From VRUB01 sp046758085 (lineage in GTDB: Bacteria > Pseudomonadota > Gammaproteobacteria > Acidiferrobacterales > SPGG2), in assembly GCA_046758085.1 (NCBI GenBank), contig JBHHZP010000175.1:1-6642 (forward strand): 6,642 nucleotides of DNA, read 5' to 3'. Under the pieces are notes generated by a model that was not told the origin of the DNA, made no database searches, and saw only the letters and a program-made list of their open reading frames with translations. Shown piece after piece: positions 1 through 5,990 of the stretch. Position 1 is the first letter of the stretch; each line of letters starts with the position of its first letter. A program made the position numbers and the translations under genes.

Positions 1-53
1 CGCAGATAATCCACTGAGTGGACAGGCTTTTTCAGAACCACTACGCTTCGGAT

Positions 54-623
54 ATGCTCAGTGAAACGCAACTACCCGTGGCGATGGTGGGGGTCGGCCG
101 AATCACCGCGGCGGTTGTGGCGCTGACATTTTTTGCGCTCGCACCCGGCGCGCTCCGAGCAGCACCGGTCATCATGATCCTCGAGCATGTGCAAAACGGC
201 GAGCGTATTCAAACGCCGATCGAGGCCATCCCGGATCTGATCACATCGCCCCACGCCGGCAAGGGGCAGCTCAAATGGAGCATCCTCCCCGGCGAACCGA
301 TCGAGTCAGAGGTTCGCCCGGCAGACCGGGTGGTGCACCTGTTGCGCCATATCGGGCTCCAGCGCAACCTCCTGTGTACGGTGAAGGTGCGCTATTTCAA
401 GAACAACAAAGATGGGCTGTGGGTTCCCCACTTTCAGCTCAACCAGGAAGTGCTGGTGATGAGAAAGAATGGCCGTTGGCGGCCGGTCTCCGAAGTAAGG
501 GGCGTGGCGACATTGATAGTGCTGACCAGCAGCACGCTGCCCAACGCCGAAGGCTACTATCCCTCGCTCGAGTTCGGGCTCACCACCGGACTGACCAAGA
601 TCGACTCGTGGGCGGTGCGCTAG
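54..623 (+). CDS. Hypothetical protein with N-terminal signal peptide
   Basis: I do not recognise this family. The reading frame is open from a GTG at 18, just after an in-frame TGA at 15-17, to a TAG at 621-623. ATG codons at 54 and 84 are more believable starts, but none has a clear Shine-Dalgarno site. From the ATG at 84 the N-terminus is a textbook signal peptide: one Arg, a hydrophobic run (AAVVALTFFALAPGA), then a cleavage-like LRA-A about 26 residues in. Starting at 54 adds ten residues before it. The mature part is about 150 residues, mixed polar and hydrophobic, with one cysteine (in LLCTVKV) and no repeats, so a periplasmic or secreted beta-rich protein is plausible. No known catalytic motif is visible. 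It is convergent with the slipin gene, with 20 bp between the stops and no obvious terminator there. Confidence is good that it is a gene and low on its start. Confidence 0.65.
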   Translation: MLSETQLPVAMVGVGRITAAVVALTFFALAPGALRAAPVIMILEHVQNGERIQTPIEAIPDLITSPHAGKGQLKWSILPGEPIESEVRPADRVVHLLRHIGLQRNLLCTVKVRYFKNNKDGLWVPHFQLNQEVLVMRKNGRWRPVSEVRGVATLIVLTSSTLPNAEGYYPSLEFGLTTGLTKIDSWAVR

Positions 624-643
624 CCCGCGTGAGCATCAATCAA

Positions 644-1417
644 TCAGACCCCAGACCCGCTATTCTTCATCATTTTCTGGAATGGCGCCAGCAGCTCGAT
701 GGGCAGCGGGAACACGATAGTGGAGCTCTTTTCCCCCGCAACCTCCGTCAGCGTCTGCATATAACGCAGCTGCATTGCCTCGGGCCTGGCGCTGATCAGC
801 TCACCCGCCTGTACCAGCTTTTCCGCCGCCTGCAGCTCGCCTTCGGCATGGATCACCTTGGCGCGCCGTACGCGCTCGGCCTCCGCCTGCTTGGCAATGG
901 CGCGCACCATGGTGGGGTCGATATCCACATGCTTGATCTCGACCGCGGCCACCTTGATCCCCCACACATCCGTCTGGAGATCGAGAATGTGTTGAATATC
1001 GGCATTGAGCTTGTCGCGTTCGGCCAGCATCTCGTCGAGCTCGTGCTTGCCGAGCACCGAGCGCAGCGTCGTTTGTGCCAGCTGGCTGGTGGCTGCAAAA
1101 AAATCCTCCACCTGAATGATAGCCTTCTCCGGATCAATGACGCGGAAGTACACCACCGCATTCACCTTGACCGAGACGTTGTCGCGCGAGATCACATCCT
1201 GTGACGGCACATCCATGACAATGGTGCGCAGATCCACCCGCACCATCTGCTGTATGCCCGGGATGATGATGATCAAGCCGGGGCCCTTGACCTTCCAAAA
1301 ACGTCCCAGCAGGAACACCACGCCGCGCTCGTACTCACGCAGGATGCGGATGGCCGAAAACAACAGAATGAGAATCAGCGCAACTACAAAAGCAGACGGT
1401 ATAAGATTACCCATCAT
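644..1417 (-). CDS. Slipin / stomatin-like SPFH-domain membrane protein
   Basis: This is a membrane scaffold of the SPFH (stomatin/prohibitin/flotillin/HflK) superfamily, which forms large oligomers at the inner membrane. The 257-residue product has one N-terminal membrane segment (about residues 5-25) followed by the stomatin-type sequence EYERGVVFLLGRF and the SPFH domain (about 26-190; note PGLIIIIPGIQ and VDLRTIVMDVPSQDVISRDN). An Ala/Glu-rich helical stretch follows (about 178-202), and then a short hydrophobic tail (STIVFPLPIELL, about 232-243). In archaeal stomatin the equivalent hydrophobic tail is what the partner NfeD protease cuts. The frame extends upstream to 1447, but a strong GGAGGAGGG lies at 1431-1423, 5 bases before the ATG at 1417 and 8 before a second ATG at 1414, so one of these is the start. 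The gene overlaps the end of nfeD by 8-11 bp, implying translational coupling. The family call is secure; its specific cellular role is not. Confidence 0.93.
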   Translation of the reverse strand: MMGNLIPSAFVVALILILLFSAIRILREYERGVVFLLGRFWKVKGPGLIIIIPGIQQMVRVDLRTIVMDVPSQDVISRDNVSVKVNAVVYFRVIDPEKAIIQVEDFFAATSQLAQTTLRSVLGKHELDEMLAERDKLNADIQHILDLQTDVWGIKVAAVEIKHVDIDPTMVRAIAKQAEAERVRRAKVIHAEGELQAAEKLVQAGELISARPEAMQLRYMQTLTEVAGEKSSTIVFPLPIELLAPFQKMMKNSGSGV

Positions 1418-2870
1418 CTGAACCCTCCTCCGGGTTTGCTGGTTCAACCATCAGGACCAACCCTTCCATGCCGGTGACCCTGATCTTCTCCCCCTTCTTT
1501 ACAGGTACTCGGGTCCGCGCACTCCAGGCTTCGCTGTGCACGCGCACGCGACCTTCGGTCTTGAACGATTCAAGCGCCTCGCCGCTGGAGCCGACCATCT
1601 GCTCCTGCCCGCTGACGACGCGCCGCTCGCGCGCCTTCAGCGCCAGCGTCGCCACGGCCCCGAATGCGAGCGCACCGAGCACTGCCACGCCAATGATAAC
1701 TGGCCAGGAGACCCCGTAGCCTGGGACATCCGCGTCCAGCAGCATAATGGAACCGACCACGAACGCGATGGCACCGCCCATTCCGAGCGCACCGAAGCTT
1801 GGCGCGAACGCCTCGCCAATCATGAACACGATCCCGAGCATTATCAACGCGAGCCCGGCATAGTTCACCGGCAACACTTGCACCGCGTACAGCCCCAGCA
1901 GCAGGCAGATGCCGCCGATCACACCCGGCAGCACGAACCCCGGGTTCAGCAACTCGTAAAACAGGCCGAAAACGCCCAGCATCATCAGTATCGGTATCAC
2001 CGTCGGATCGGTAATAACGGAAAGCAGGCGCTCGCGCCAGTTGGGCTCTATGGCCTCGATCACCGCGTTCTTCGTGTGCAAATTGACCTTGCGACCCAAC
2101 ACCTCGAGTTCGCGCCCGTCGATCTTCTCGATCAAGTCGCTGACATTCTTGGCCATCAGGTCCACGACATTCTCTTCTAGCGCCTCTTCTGCCGGCAGGC
2201 TGACGGCTTCGCGCACGGCCTGCTCCGCCCAATCGGCATTGCGCCCGCGCATCTGCGCGAGCCCGCGAATATAGGCCACGGCATCGTTTATTATCTTTTT
2301 CTCCATCGCGTCCTGCGGTTTCCTGGCCTTGGCCGCGTTTTCCTTGTCGTCTTTGTCCTCGTCCGCGTCCTCTTTCTTATCCTTATCCTTGTCTTTGCCG
2401 GCGCGCTTGTCTTGCTTGGCAGGTTCGGGCGGCTTCGGTGGTGTGACCGGGCTGGGGCCACCGATGCGCACCGGCGTGGCAGCTCCCAGATTGGTGGCCG
2501 GCGCCATGGCGGCGATGTGACTGGCGTACAAGATGTAGGTCCCGGCGCTTGCCGCACGCGCACCGCTCGGCGCGACGAAGCTTGCGACCGGCACGGAGGA
2601 GTTGATAATCCCTTTAATAATGGTGCGCATGGCGGTATCGAGCCCGCCGGGAGTATCCATACGCAGGACTACGAGGGCAGCGTCCAGCGCTTGCGCCTTT
2701 TCCAGTCCGCGTGCGACATAGTCAGCGGTCGCCGGCCCGATAGGTCCGTTGATCGTAAGCAGTGCGACCCGGGAAGAAGTTTCCTCACCAACGCCTAGAA
2801 TGAAAACCGGCCAGCCGATGAGGAAAAAGAAGAACGCGAGCCGCACGCGACGCAGAATGACTGACACCAT
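1407..2870 (-). CDS. Long-form NfeD: ClpP-like membrane serine protease with C-terminal NfeD domain
   Basis: A 487-residue membrane-anchored serine protease that works with slipin/stomatin proteins. After a signal or anchor segment (about 8-26) comes the ClpP/crotonase-fold domain, with LRMDTPGG at 70-76 and GARAASAGTYI at 103-113, which places the nucleophile at Ser108. The probable catalytic Lys192 lies in KKIINDAVAYIRGLAQMRGRN. The reference is Pyrococcus horikoshii PH1510, a Ser97/Lys138 dyad. Between Ser108 and Lys192 sits a Pro-rich, then Lys/Asp-rich linker (about 140-188). About five membrane segments follow (roughly 286-410), then a soluble OB-like NfeD domain (about 420-475) containing EGRVRVHSEAWSA. 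The frame continues to a TTG at 2912, but the ATG at 2870 gives a normal signal sequence. AGAGG lies 13 bases upstream of it, an imperfect spacing. It is first in the operon with slipin. Old names such as nodulation protein NfeD do not indicate function. Confidence 0.94.
   Translation of the reverse strand: MVSVILRRVRLAFFFFLIGWPVFILGVGEETSSRVALLTINGPIGPATADYVARGLEKAQALDAALVVLRMDTPGGLDTAMRTIIKGIINSSVPVASFVAPSGARAASAGTYILYASHIAAMAPATNLGAATPVRIGGPSPVTPPKPPEPAKQDKRAGKDKDKDKKEDADEDKDDKENAAKARKPQDAMEKKIINDAVAYIRGLAQMRGRNADWAEQAVREAVSLPAEEALEENVVDLMAKNVSDLIEKIDGRELEVLGRKVNLHTKNAVIEAIEPNWRERLLSVITDPTVIPILMMLGVFGLFYELLNPGFVLPGVIGGICLLLGLYAVQVLPVNYAGLALIMLGIVFMIGEAFAPSFGALGMGGAIAFVVGSIMLLDADVPGYGVSWPVIIGVAVLGALAFGAVATLALKARERRVVSGQEQMVGSSGEALESFKTEGRVRVHSEAWSARTRVPVKKGEKIRVTGMEGLVLMVEPANPEEGSDDG
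1423..1431 (-). promoter_or_regulatory. Strong ribosome binding site of the slipin gene inside nfeD
   Basis: The minus strand reads GGAGGAGGG at 1431-1423, within the last codons of nfeD. It sits 5 bases before the ATG at 1417 and 8 bases before the ATG at 1414, and it decides the slipin start against the upstream in-frame candidate at 1447. Its position means ribosomes finishing nfeD stop on top of the slipin start. Confidence 0.8.
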
Positions 2871-2955
2871 ACGAAAGGCATAACCTCTGCTAGGGCGAAG
2901 CTGGACGCACAACGCCGAACGACCGCGTTACCGCGCGAAATCGCCTGGCGCTGGG

Positions 2956-2961
2956 TACAAT
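2956..2961 (+). promoter_or_regulatory. Weak -10-like hexamer (TACAAT) before the reductase-like gene
   Basis: TACAAT matches five of six bases of the sigma-70 -10 consensus, but I find no convincing -35 hexamer 16-18 bases upstream. It overlaps the ATG at 2960. If it is a real -10 element, transcription would begin near 2968 and the protein would have to start at the ATG at 2978 on an almost leaderless mRNA. The 89-bp gap to nfeD holds no other signal I can support. Confidence 0.2.
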
Positions 2962-3784
2962 GCTCAATGAATCTGACATGAATACGATAAAACAGCAAGG
3001 GAAAAGATCCAACCAACACTTGCGCCAGCCGGTGGTGCTGATCGGCGTGGGCGAGATGGGTGGTGTGTTCGCCCGCGGCCTTTTGCGTATCGGTTGCCCG
3101 CTCGTGCCGGTCACCCGCCACGTGGATATCGACACCGTGGCTGACGCTGCGCCCGATGTCGCGCTGGTGCTGGTCACTGTGGCCGAGGATGACCTCCAGC
3201 CCGTGCTGGACAAAATGCCGCGAGTATGGCGTGACCGGATTGGTTTGCTGCAGAACGAACTGCTGCCCAGAGACTGGGAGGCGTATGACGTGGCCGCACC
3301 CACGGTCATTGTCGTCTGGTTCGAGAAGAAAAAGGGCCAGGAGTACAAGGTCATTATCGGCTCGCACGCATACGGACCGAGCGCCGGGTTGATGGTGCAA
3401 GCGTTGCGATCGCTCGACATACCTTGCCAGGCATTGGGTTCAGAAAGCGAGCTTTTATTCGAGCTGGTGCGAAAGAATGTCTATATCCTCACGATCAACA
3501 TCGCCGGACTCGTAACCGGCGGGACCGTGGGCGAACTGTGGCAACAGCACCGGGCGCTGGCACAGCAAGTAGCCGAGGAAATACTTGAGATTCAAGCTTG
3601 GCTCACGGGTGCCGCGCTGGCGAAGGCTCGCTTGATCGCAGGCATGCTCGAGGCCTTTGACGCCGATCCCGGGCATCGCTGTACCGGCCGTTCTGCACCG
3701 GCGAGGCTTGTGCGTGCATTGCGTGACGCAGATGCCGCCGGCCTGGCCGTCCCCACACTTCGGGCAATCGCCGCCCGGCAATAA
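2960..3784 (+). CDS. Ketopantoate-reductase-like NAD(P)-binding protein, substrate unknown
   Basis: The 274-residue product resembles the 2-dehydropantoate 2-reductase (PanE/ApbA) fold. A Rossmann beta-alpha-beta near the N-terminus carries VVLIGVGEMGG (25-35), where PanE has its nucleotide-binding GxGxxG-type loop. DVALVLVTV (66-74) matches the strand usually written DLLLVTLK, and IGLLQNEL (94-101) corresponds to the PanE LLIHNGM strand. LVRKNVYILTINIAGL (169-184) lines up with PanE LWRKLAVNCVINPL and keeps the catalytic-type Lys (172) and one Asn (180). The C-terminal GLAVPTLRAI matches the end of PanE. The first active-site Asn is replaced, and the PanE Ser and Glu near the C-terminus are not obvious, so ketopantoate should not be assumed as substrate. 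E. coli PanE is slightly longer (303 residues). A second ATG at 2978 could be the true start; neither ATG has a strong ribosome site. It is divergent from nfeD and convergent with rhlB. Confidence 0.82.
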   Translation: MLNESDMNTIKQQGKRSNQHLRQPVVLIGVGEMGGVFARGLLRIGCPLVPVTRHVDIDTVADAAPDVALVLVTVAEDDLQPVLDKMPRVWRDRIGLLQNELLPRDWEAYDVAAPTVIVVWFEKKKGQEYKVIIGSHAYGPSAGLMVQALRSLDIPCQALGSESELLFELVRKNVYILTINIAGLVTGGTVGELWQQHRALAQQVAEEILEIQAWLTGAALAKARLIAGMLEAFDADPGHRCTGRSAPARLVRALRDADAAGLAVPTLRAIAARQ

Positions 3785-3791
3785 TCCGCAA

Positions 3792-3807
3792 CCGCTGCCC
3801 CCAGCGG
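3792..3807. terminator. GC hairpin between convergent genes; possible bidirectional terminator
   Basis: CCGCTG (3792-3797) and CAGCGG (3802-3807) form a perfect 6-bp stem with a four-base CCCC loop. It lies 7 bases after the reductase-like stop and 2 bases before the complement of the rhlB stop. Its place between two convergent stops suits a shared terminator. No T-run follows on either strand, so it would be a poor intrinsic terminator and may simply be a 3'-end stabilising hairpin. Confidence 0.35.
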
Positions 3808-3809
3808 CG

Positions 3810-5198
3810 TTACCCGATCGTCGGCTTACGGGCGGGCGCAGCGGCGCTCGACGCCGCGGCACTGCGAGGATGCCGGTTGCCCGGGCGTGCTCGGGGCGCA
3901 GGTTTCTTGCCGGCCTTGCCTCTGGGGCCGCCGCGCGCACCGCCCGCCTTGCGCTCGCTGTGGCTACGCGAGCGTCTACCCGACAGACTGCGCGAGTAGT
4001 CGCGCCGCTTCGCCGGTGGTTGTACTTCCGGCAACAGTTCGGGCGTGATGCGTTTCACGGGAATGCTGTGACCGATAAACCGTTCGATGTCCAACAGGGA
4101 GTAAGCGTATTCCTCACACGCAAAGCTAATGGCATCGCCGCTGCTGCCGGCGCGCGCGGTACGGCCAACACGGTGTACGTAATCCTCGGCATCCTGCGGG
4201 AGGTCGTAATTGAATACATGACTCACGTCCGGTATGTGCAGGCCACGCGCCGCCACGTCCGTCGCGACCAGCACCGGCAGCACGCCTTCGGTGAACTGCT
4301 GCAGCAGGCGCAAGCGTTGCGTCTGCGGCACATCGCCGGTCAGCGTCTCGGCGTTAAACCCATTCCCGCGTAACCATGCGCTCACCCGTTCCGCCGCCCC
4401 CTTGGTATTGGTGAACACCAGGCTGCGAACCGGGTCCATATGGTGCAACAACCCGATTAACAAGCGGGTTTTCTCGGCGTTAGCCGGGTGGTACACAACC
4501 TGCTGCACCTCGTCAACGGTCACCTTGTCGGGTTCTATGCGGATGAACTCCGGATCATTCATGTGCTCGTAGGCGAGTTCCATGACCCGATAGGACAGCG
4601 TGGCAGAAAAGAGCATACCCAATCGTTGCGTGGGTGGCGGCATCCGGCGAAACAGGTACCTTATGTCTTTGATGAACCCCAGATCGAACATGCGATCGGC
4701 CTCATCCAGCACCAGTGTCTGCACCGCCTTCAGGTCGAATATCCCCTGCTTGAAGTAATCGATGAGCCGCCCGGGTGTGCCGATAAGGATATCCACGCCC
4801 GCTTCGAGCTGGGTACGTTGCGATTGGTAGCCCGTGCCGCCGTAAACCAGGCCCAGCTTGAAACCTGTGTATAGCCCCAGCACCACCGCGTCCCTGTGTA
4901 TCTGCACCGCCAGCTCGCGCGTGGGCGCCAGAATAAGCGCACGCGGCTGGGTCGGCCGCCGCCGGGCATCGGCGCCATTGGCCAGTAGACAATTGAATGT
5001 CGCCAGCAGGAACGCAGCCGTCTTGCCCGTGCCCGTTTGCGCCTGCCCCGCAACGTCGCGCCCGGCAAGCGCTAGTGGCAACGTACGCGCCTGAATCGGC
5101 GTACATATCTCAAACCCGGCATCTGCGATGCCCTTGCGAATGGCCTCGGGTAACCTCAGGCTGGAAAATGGCGTCTGACCAGTATTATTCTCACTCAT
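3810..5198 (-). CDS. rhlB: ATP-dependent RNA helicase RhlB (DEAD-box)
   Basis: A cytoplasmic DEAD-box helicase that, in E. coli, unwinds structured RNA for PNPase within the RNase E degradosome. The 462-residue product has the full motif set in order: Q motif (about 11-36, ICTPIQ), Walker A AQTGTGKT (53-60), PTRELA (92-97), TPGR (141-144), DEAD (165-168), SAT (198-200), VFTNT (261-265), ATDVAARG (312-319) and HRVGRTARAG (342-351). Features shared specifically with RhlB include FIKDIRYLFRRMPP, MLFSATLSYRVMELA, ATDVAARGLHIP and CEEYAYSLLDIERFIGHSIPV. A basic, Arg/Ser/Gly-rich and Ala-rich tail (about 395-462), longer than in E. coli, probably adds RNA contact. The frame stays open upstream to a GTG at 5291, but homology begins after the ATG at 5198, so I start there. 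Divergence from trxA-rho is the conserved gammaproteobacterial arrangement. Whether an RNase E partner site exists in this organism cannot be seen here. Confidence 0.97.
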   Translation of the reverse strand: MSENNTGQTPFSSLRLPEAIRKGIADAGFEICTPIQARTLPLALAGRDVAGQAQTGTGKTAAFLLATFNCLLANGADARRRPTQPRALILAPTRELAVQIHRDAVVLGLYTGFKLGLVYGGTGYQSQRTQLEAGVDILIGTPGRLIDYFKQGIFDLKAVQTLVLDEADRMFDLGFIKDIRYLFRRMPPPTQRLGMLFSATLSYRVMELAYEHMNDPEFIRIEPDKVTVDEVQQVVYHPANAEKTRLLIGLLHHMDPVRSLVFTNTKGAAERVSAWLRGNGFNAETLTGDVPQTQRLRLLQQFTEGVLPVLVATDVAARGLHIPDVSHVFNYDLPQDAEDYVHRVGRTARAGSSGDAISFACEEYAYSLLDIERFIGHSIPVKRITPELLPEVQPPAKRRDYSRSLSGRRSRSHSERKAGGARGGPRGKAGKKPAPRARPGNRHPRSAAASSAAAPARKPTIG

Positions 5199-5224
5199 AT
5201 TCCGTTTGCATTCCGTGTTCGCAT
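5195..5224 (-). other. Possible leader mini-ORF coupled to rhlB
   Basis: On the minus strand CAGGAG (5240-5235) precedes an ATG (5224-5222) by 10 bases. This opens a nine-codon frame, MRTRNANGI, ending in TGA at 5197-5195. That TGA overlaps the rhlB ATG (5198-5196) in the classical ATGA manner. This is the best Shine-Dalgarno-like sequence near rhlB; the rhlB ATG itself has only GGAAT directly before it. The geometry suggests that ribosomes might load at the mini-ORF and restart at rhlB. It could equally be chance in a short stretch, and nothing is implied about the peptide itself. Confidence 0.3.
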
Positions 5225-5411
5225 TCGATTTGATCTCCTGGTGTCGTCCACATGCATTGAGCCCCGGCCGAGCCACCCTGCCAGCGGGCACGGTACACGA
5301 CCCCGTGGGGTGGCGGGTGACCTGCTGGGACCACCACTAACATAAACGTCGGGAGAGCGGGTTCGCGGGCCGTATTTCTACAGGGATGGTGCAACTACTA
5401 GAATAGCACCC

Positions 5412-5440
5412 TTGCAATAGTCCGATGATTCGGCTCAAAT
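5412..5440 (+). promoter_or_regulatory. Candidate sigma-70 promoter for trxA
   Basis: TTGCAA (5412-5417) and TCAAAT (5435-5440) are separated by 17 bases. Each hexamer matches four of six consensus positions. Transcription would start near 5447, about 107 bases before the trxA ATG. The match is moderate, and the local AT-richness makes chance hits likely. Confidence 0.3.
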
Positions 5441-5466
5441 ATAGATCCTTTGGTATCGCCCTTTAG

Positions 5467-5472
5467 ATTATA
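5467..5472 (-). promoter_or_regulatory. Consensus -10 element (TATAAT) facing rhlB
   Basis: The minus strand reads a perfect TATAAT at 5472-5467 in an AT-rich patch. No good -35 hexamer sits 16-18 bases upstream (the best is TCAATC, a poor match) and there is no extended -10 TG. If used, it would start a transcript near 5460 with about 260 bases of leader before rhlB. It lies downstream of the trxA promoter candidate, so the two transcripts would overlap. Confidence 0.3.
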
Positions 5473-5538
5473 GCTCCTCTGACCGTCGCGGATTGATTGG
5501 CGCGGCCTAATCACTCGACATACGTTACCCCCTTATAT

Positions 5539-5543
5539 GGAGG
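5539..5543 (+). promoter_or_regulatory. Ribosome binding site of trxA
   Basis: GGAGG lies 10 bases before the ATG at 5554. This site, and the thioredoxin family length, rule out the longer frame that begins at a TTG at 5497. Confidence 0.75.
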
Positions 5544-5553
5544 CATTCCAGTC

Positions 5554-5880
5554 ATGAGTCAAGGGATCGTGCACGTTACGGATGAGTCCTTCGAACACGA
5601 GGTTCTCAAGTCGAATGATCCCGTGCTGGTTGACTACTGGGCTGAATGGTGCGGCCCCTGCAAGATGATCGCACCTGTGCTGGAGGAAATTGCGACCGAA
5701 TACGCAGGTAAGCTCAAGGTTGCAAAGCTGAACATCGATGAAAATCCGGACACACCGCCGAAGTACGGCATTCGCGGAATTCCGACACTGATGTTATTCA
5801 AGGATGGCAACGTCGAGGCCACCAAGGTGGGGGCCGTGTCGAAATCACAGCTATCGGCTTTTATTGACGGCAATCTTTAG
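5554..5880 (+). CDS. trxA: Thioredoxin 1
   Basis: A small cytoplasmic dithiol-disulfide oxidoreductase that keeps protein thiols reduced and passes electrons from thioredoxin reductase to enzymes such as ribonucleotide reductase. The 108-residue product has the normal family length. It shows the active site WCGPCK with Cys33 and Cys36, the buried Asp27 in LVDYWAEW, the cis-proline Pro77 in GIRGIPTLMLF, and the Gly-rich end KVGAVSKSQL. It is nearly colinear with E. coli TrxA. The start is fixed by the GGAGG at 5539-5543. It is divergent from rhlB and 184 bases upstream of rho in the same direction. A short stem (GCACC 5913-5917, GGTGC 5925-5929) follows the stop without a T-run, so readthrough into rho is possible. 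Confidence 0.97.
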   Translation: MSQGIVHVTDESFEHEVLKSNDPVLVDYWAEWCGPCKMIAPVLEEIATEYAGKLKVAKLNIDENPDTPPKYGIRGIPTLMLFKDGNVEATKVGAVSKSQLSAFIDGNL

Positions 5881-5912
5881 AGCGCCTGGCTAAACCAATA
5901 TCGGACTGGACG

Positions 5913-5929
5913 GCACCGTACGCGGGTGC
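5913..5929 (+). other. Short stem-loop after trxA
   Basis: GCACC (5913-5917) pairs with GGTGC (5925-5929) around a 7-base loop, 32 bases after the trxA stop. No T-run follows, so it is not a convincing intrinsic terminator. It could protect the 3' end of the trxA mRNA or be chance. Confidence 0.25.
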
Positions 5930-5945
5930 TAAGGTAGATCTGTAG

Positions 5946-5985
5946 AGCTGAATAATTTTCCGAATTAGCATCTTAATTCTCAGCT
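5946..5985 (+). promoter_or_regulatory. Nested AT-rich inverted repeat in the rho leader
   Basis: An inner stem GAATTA (5962-5967) / TAATTC (5974-5979) with a 6-base loop is directly continued on its 3' side by TCAGCT (5980-5985). That segment pairs with AGCTGA (5946-5951) across a 10-base bulge on the 5' side. Together these make 12 perfect base pairs in an otherwise AT-rich island between trxA and rho. It could be an RNA hairpin in a trxA-rho readthrough transcript, or a DNA-level operator near the rho promoter. The sequence cannot separate the two. Confidence 0.4.
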
Positions 5986-5990
5986 AAGCA

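Larger units (their letters stand above)
5225..5553. other. Divergent rhlB/trxA intergenic control region
   Basis: The roughly 330-base gap between the rhlB leader and trxA holds no gene I can support. The rhlB-proximal half (5270-5380) is GC-rich and can fold: GGTGG at 5309-5313 pairs with CCACC at 5331-5335, and CACG at 5296-5299 pairs with CGTG at 5304-5307, so an mRNA from a distal rhlB promoter would have a structured 5' leader. The trxA-proximal half (5400-5480) is noticeably more AT-rich and carries the promoter candidates for both directions. I see no tRNA, riboswitch or repeat array. Confidence 0.5.

Noticed and set aside
275..1204. A 309-codon plus-strand open frame spanning the exported protein gene and the slipin gene
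   Set aside because: It overlaps one gene in another frame and is antisense to a clear SPFH protein. Its translation is rich in His, Arg and Gln with no domain, typical of a shadow frame in GC-rich DNA.
1536..2180. A 214-codon plus-strand frame antisense to nfeD
   Set aside because: It is antisense to conserved NfeD membrane and protease sequence, and the His/Gln-rich translation matches nothing recognisable.
2337..2396. Imperfect tandem repeat in DNA (minus-strand AAGGAT/AAGGAC-like units) as a possible repeat element
   Set aside because: It is explained by Lys/Asp codons of the NfeD linker, is in frame and not repeated elsewhere; reported as a protein feature instead.
2795..3400. Minus-strand frames of 176-201 codons antisense to the reductase-like gene
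   Set aside because: Composition is Ser/Arg/His-biased, there is no ribosome site or domain, and the plus-strand frame has a recognisable fold.
3657..4373. A 238-codon plus-strand frame over the end of the reductase gene and the rhlB 3' half
   Set aside because: It is antisense to conserved RhlB motifs V and VI, with low-complexity Ala/Arg-rich translation; a shadow frame.
5191..5394. A 67-codon minus-strand frame in the rhlB leader starting at TTG
   Set aside because: It has no ribosome site at the TTG, an unremarkable composition, and it overlaps the rhlB start. The nine-codon frame with a Shine-Dalgarno is a better candidate.
5348..5400. A GGTTCG motif with nearby GC segments, suggestive of a tRNA T-arm
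   Set aside because: No acceptor, D-arm or anticodon arm can be paired around it on either strand.
5537..5557. A six-codon frame (MEAFQS) before trxA whose TGA overlaps the trxA ATG, similar in geometry to the rhlB mini-ORF
   Set aside because: It has no ribosome site of its own; its ATG overlaps the trxA GGAGG. The ATGA overlap follows automatically from trxA beginning ATGAG, so this is probably chance.
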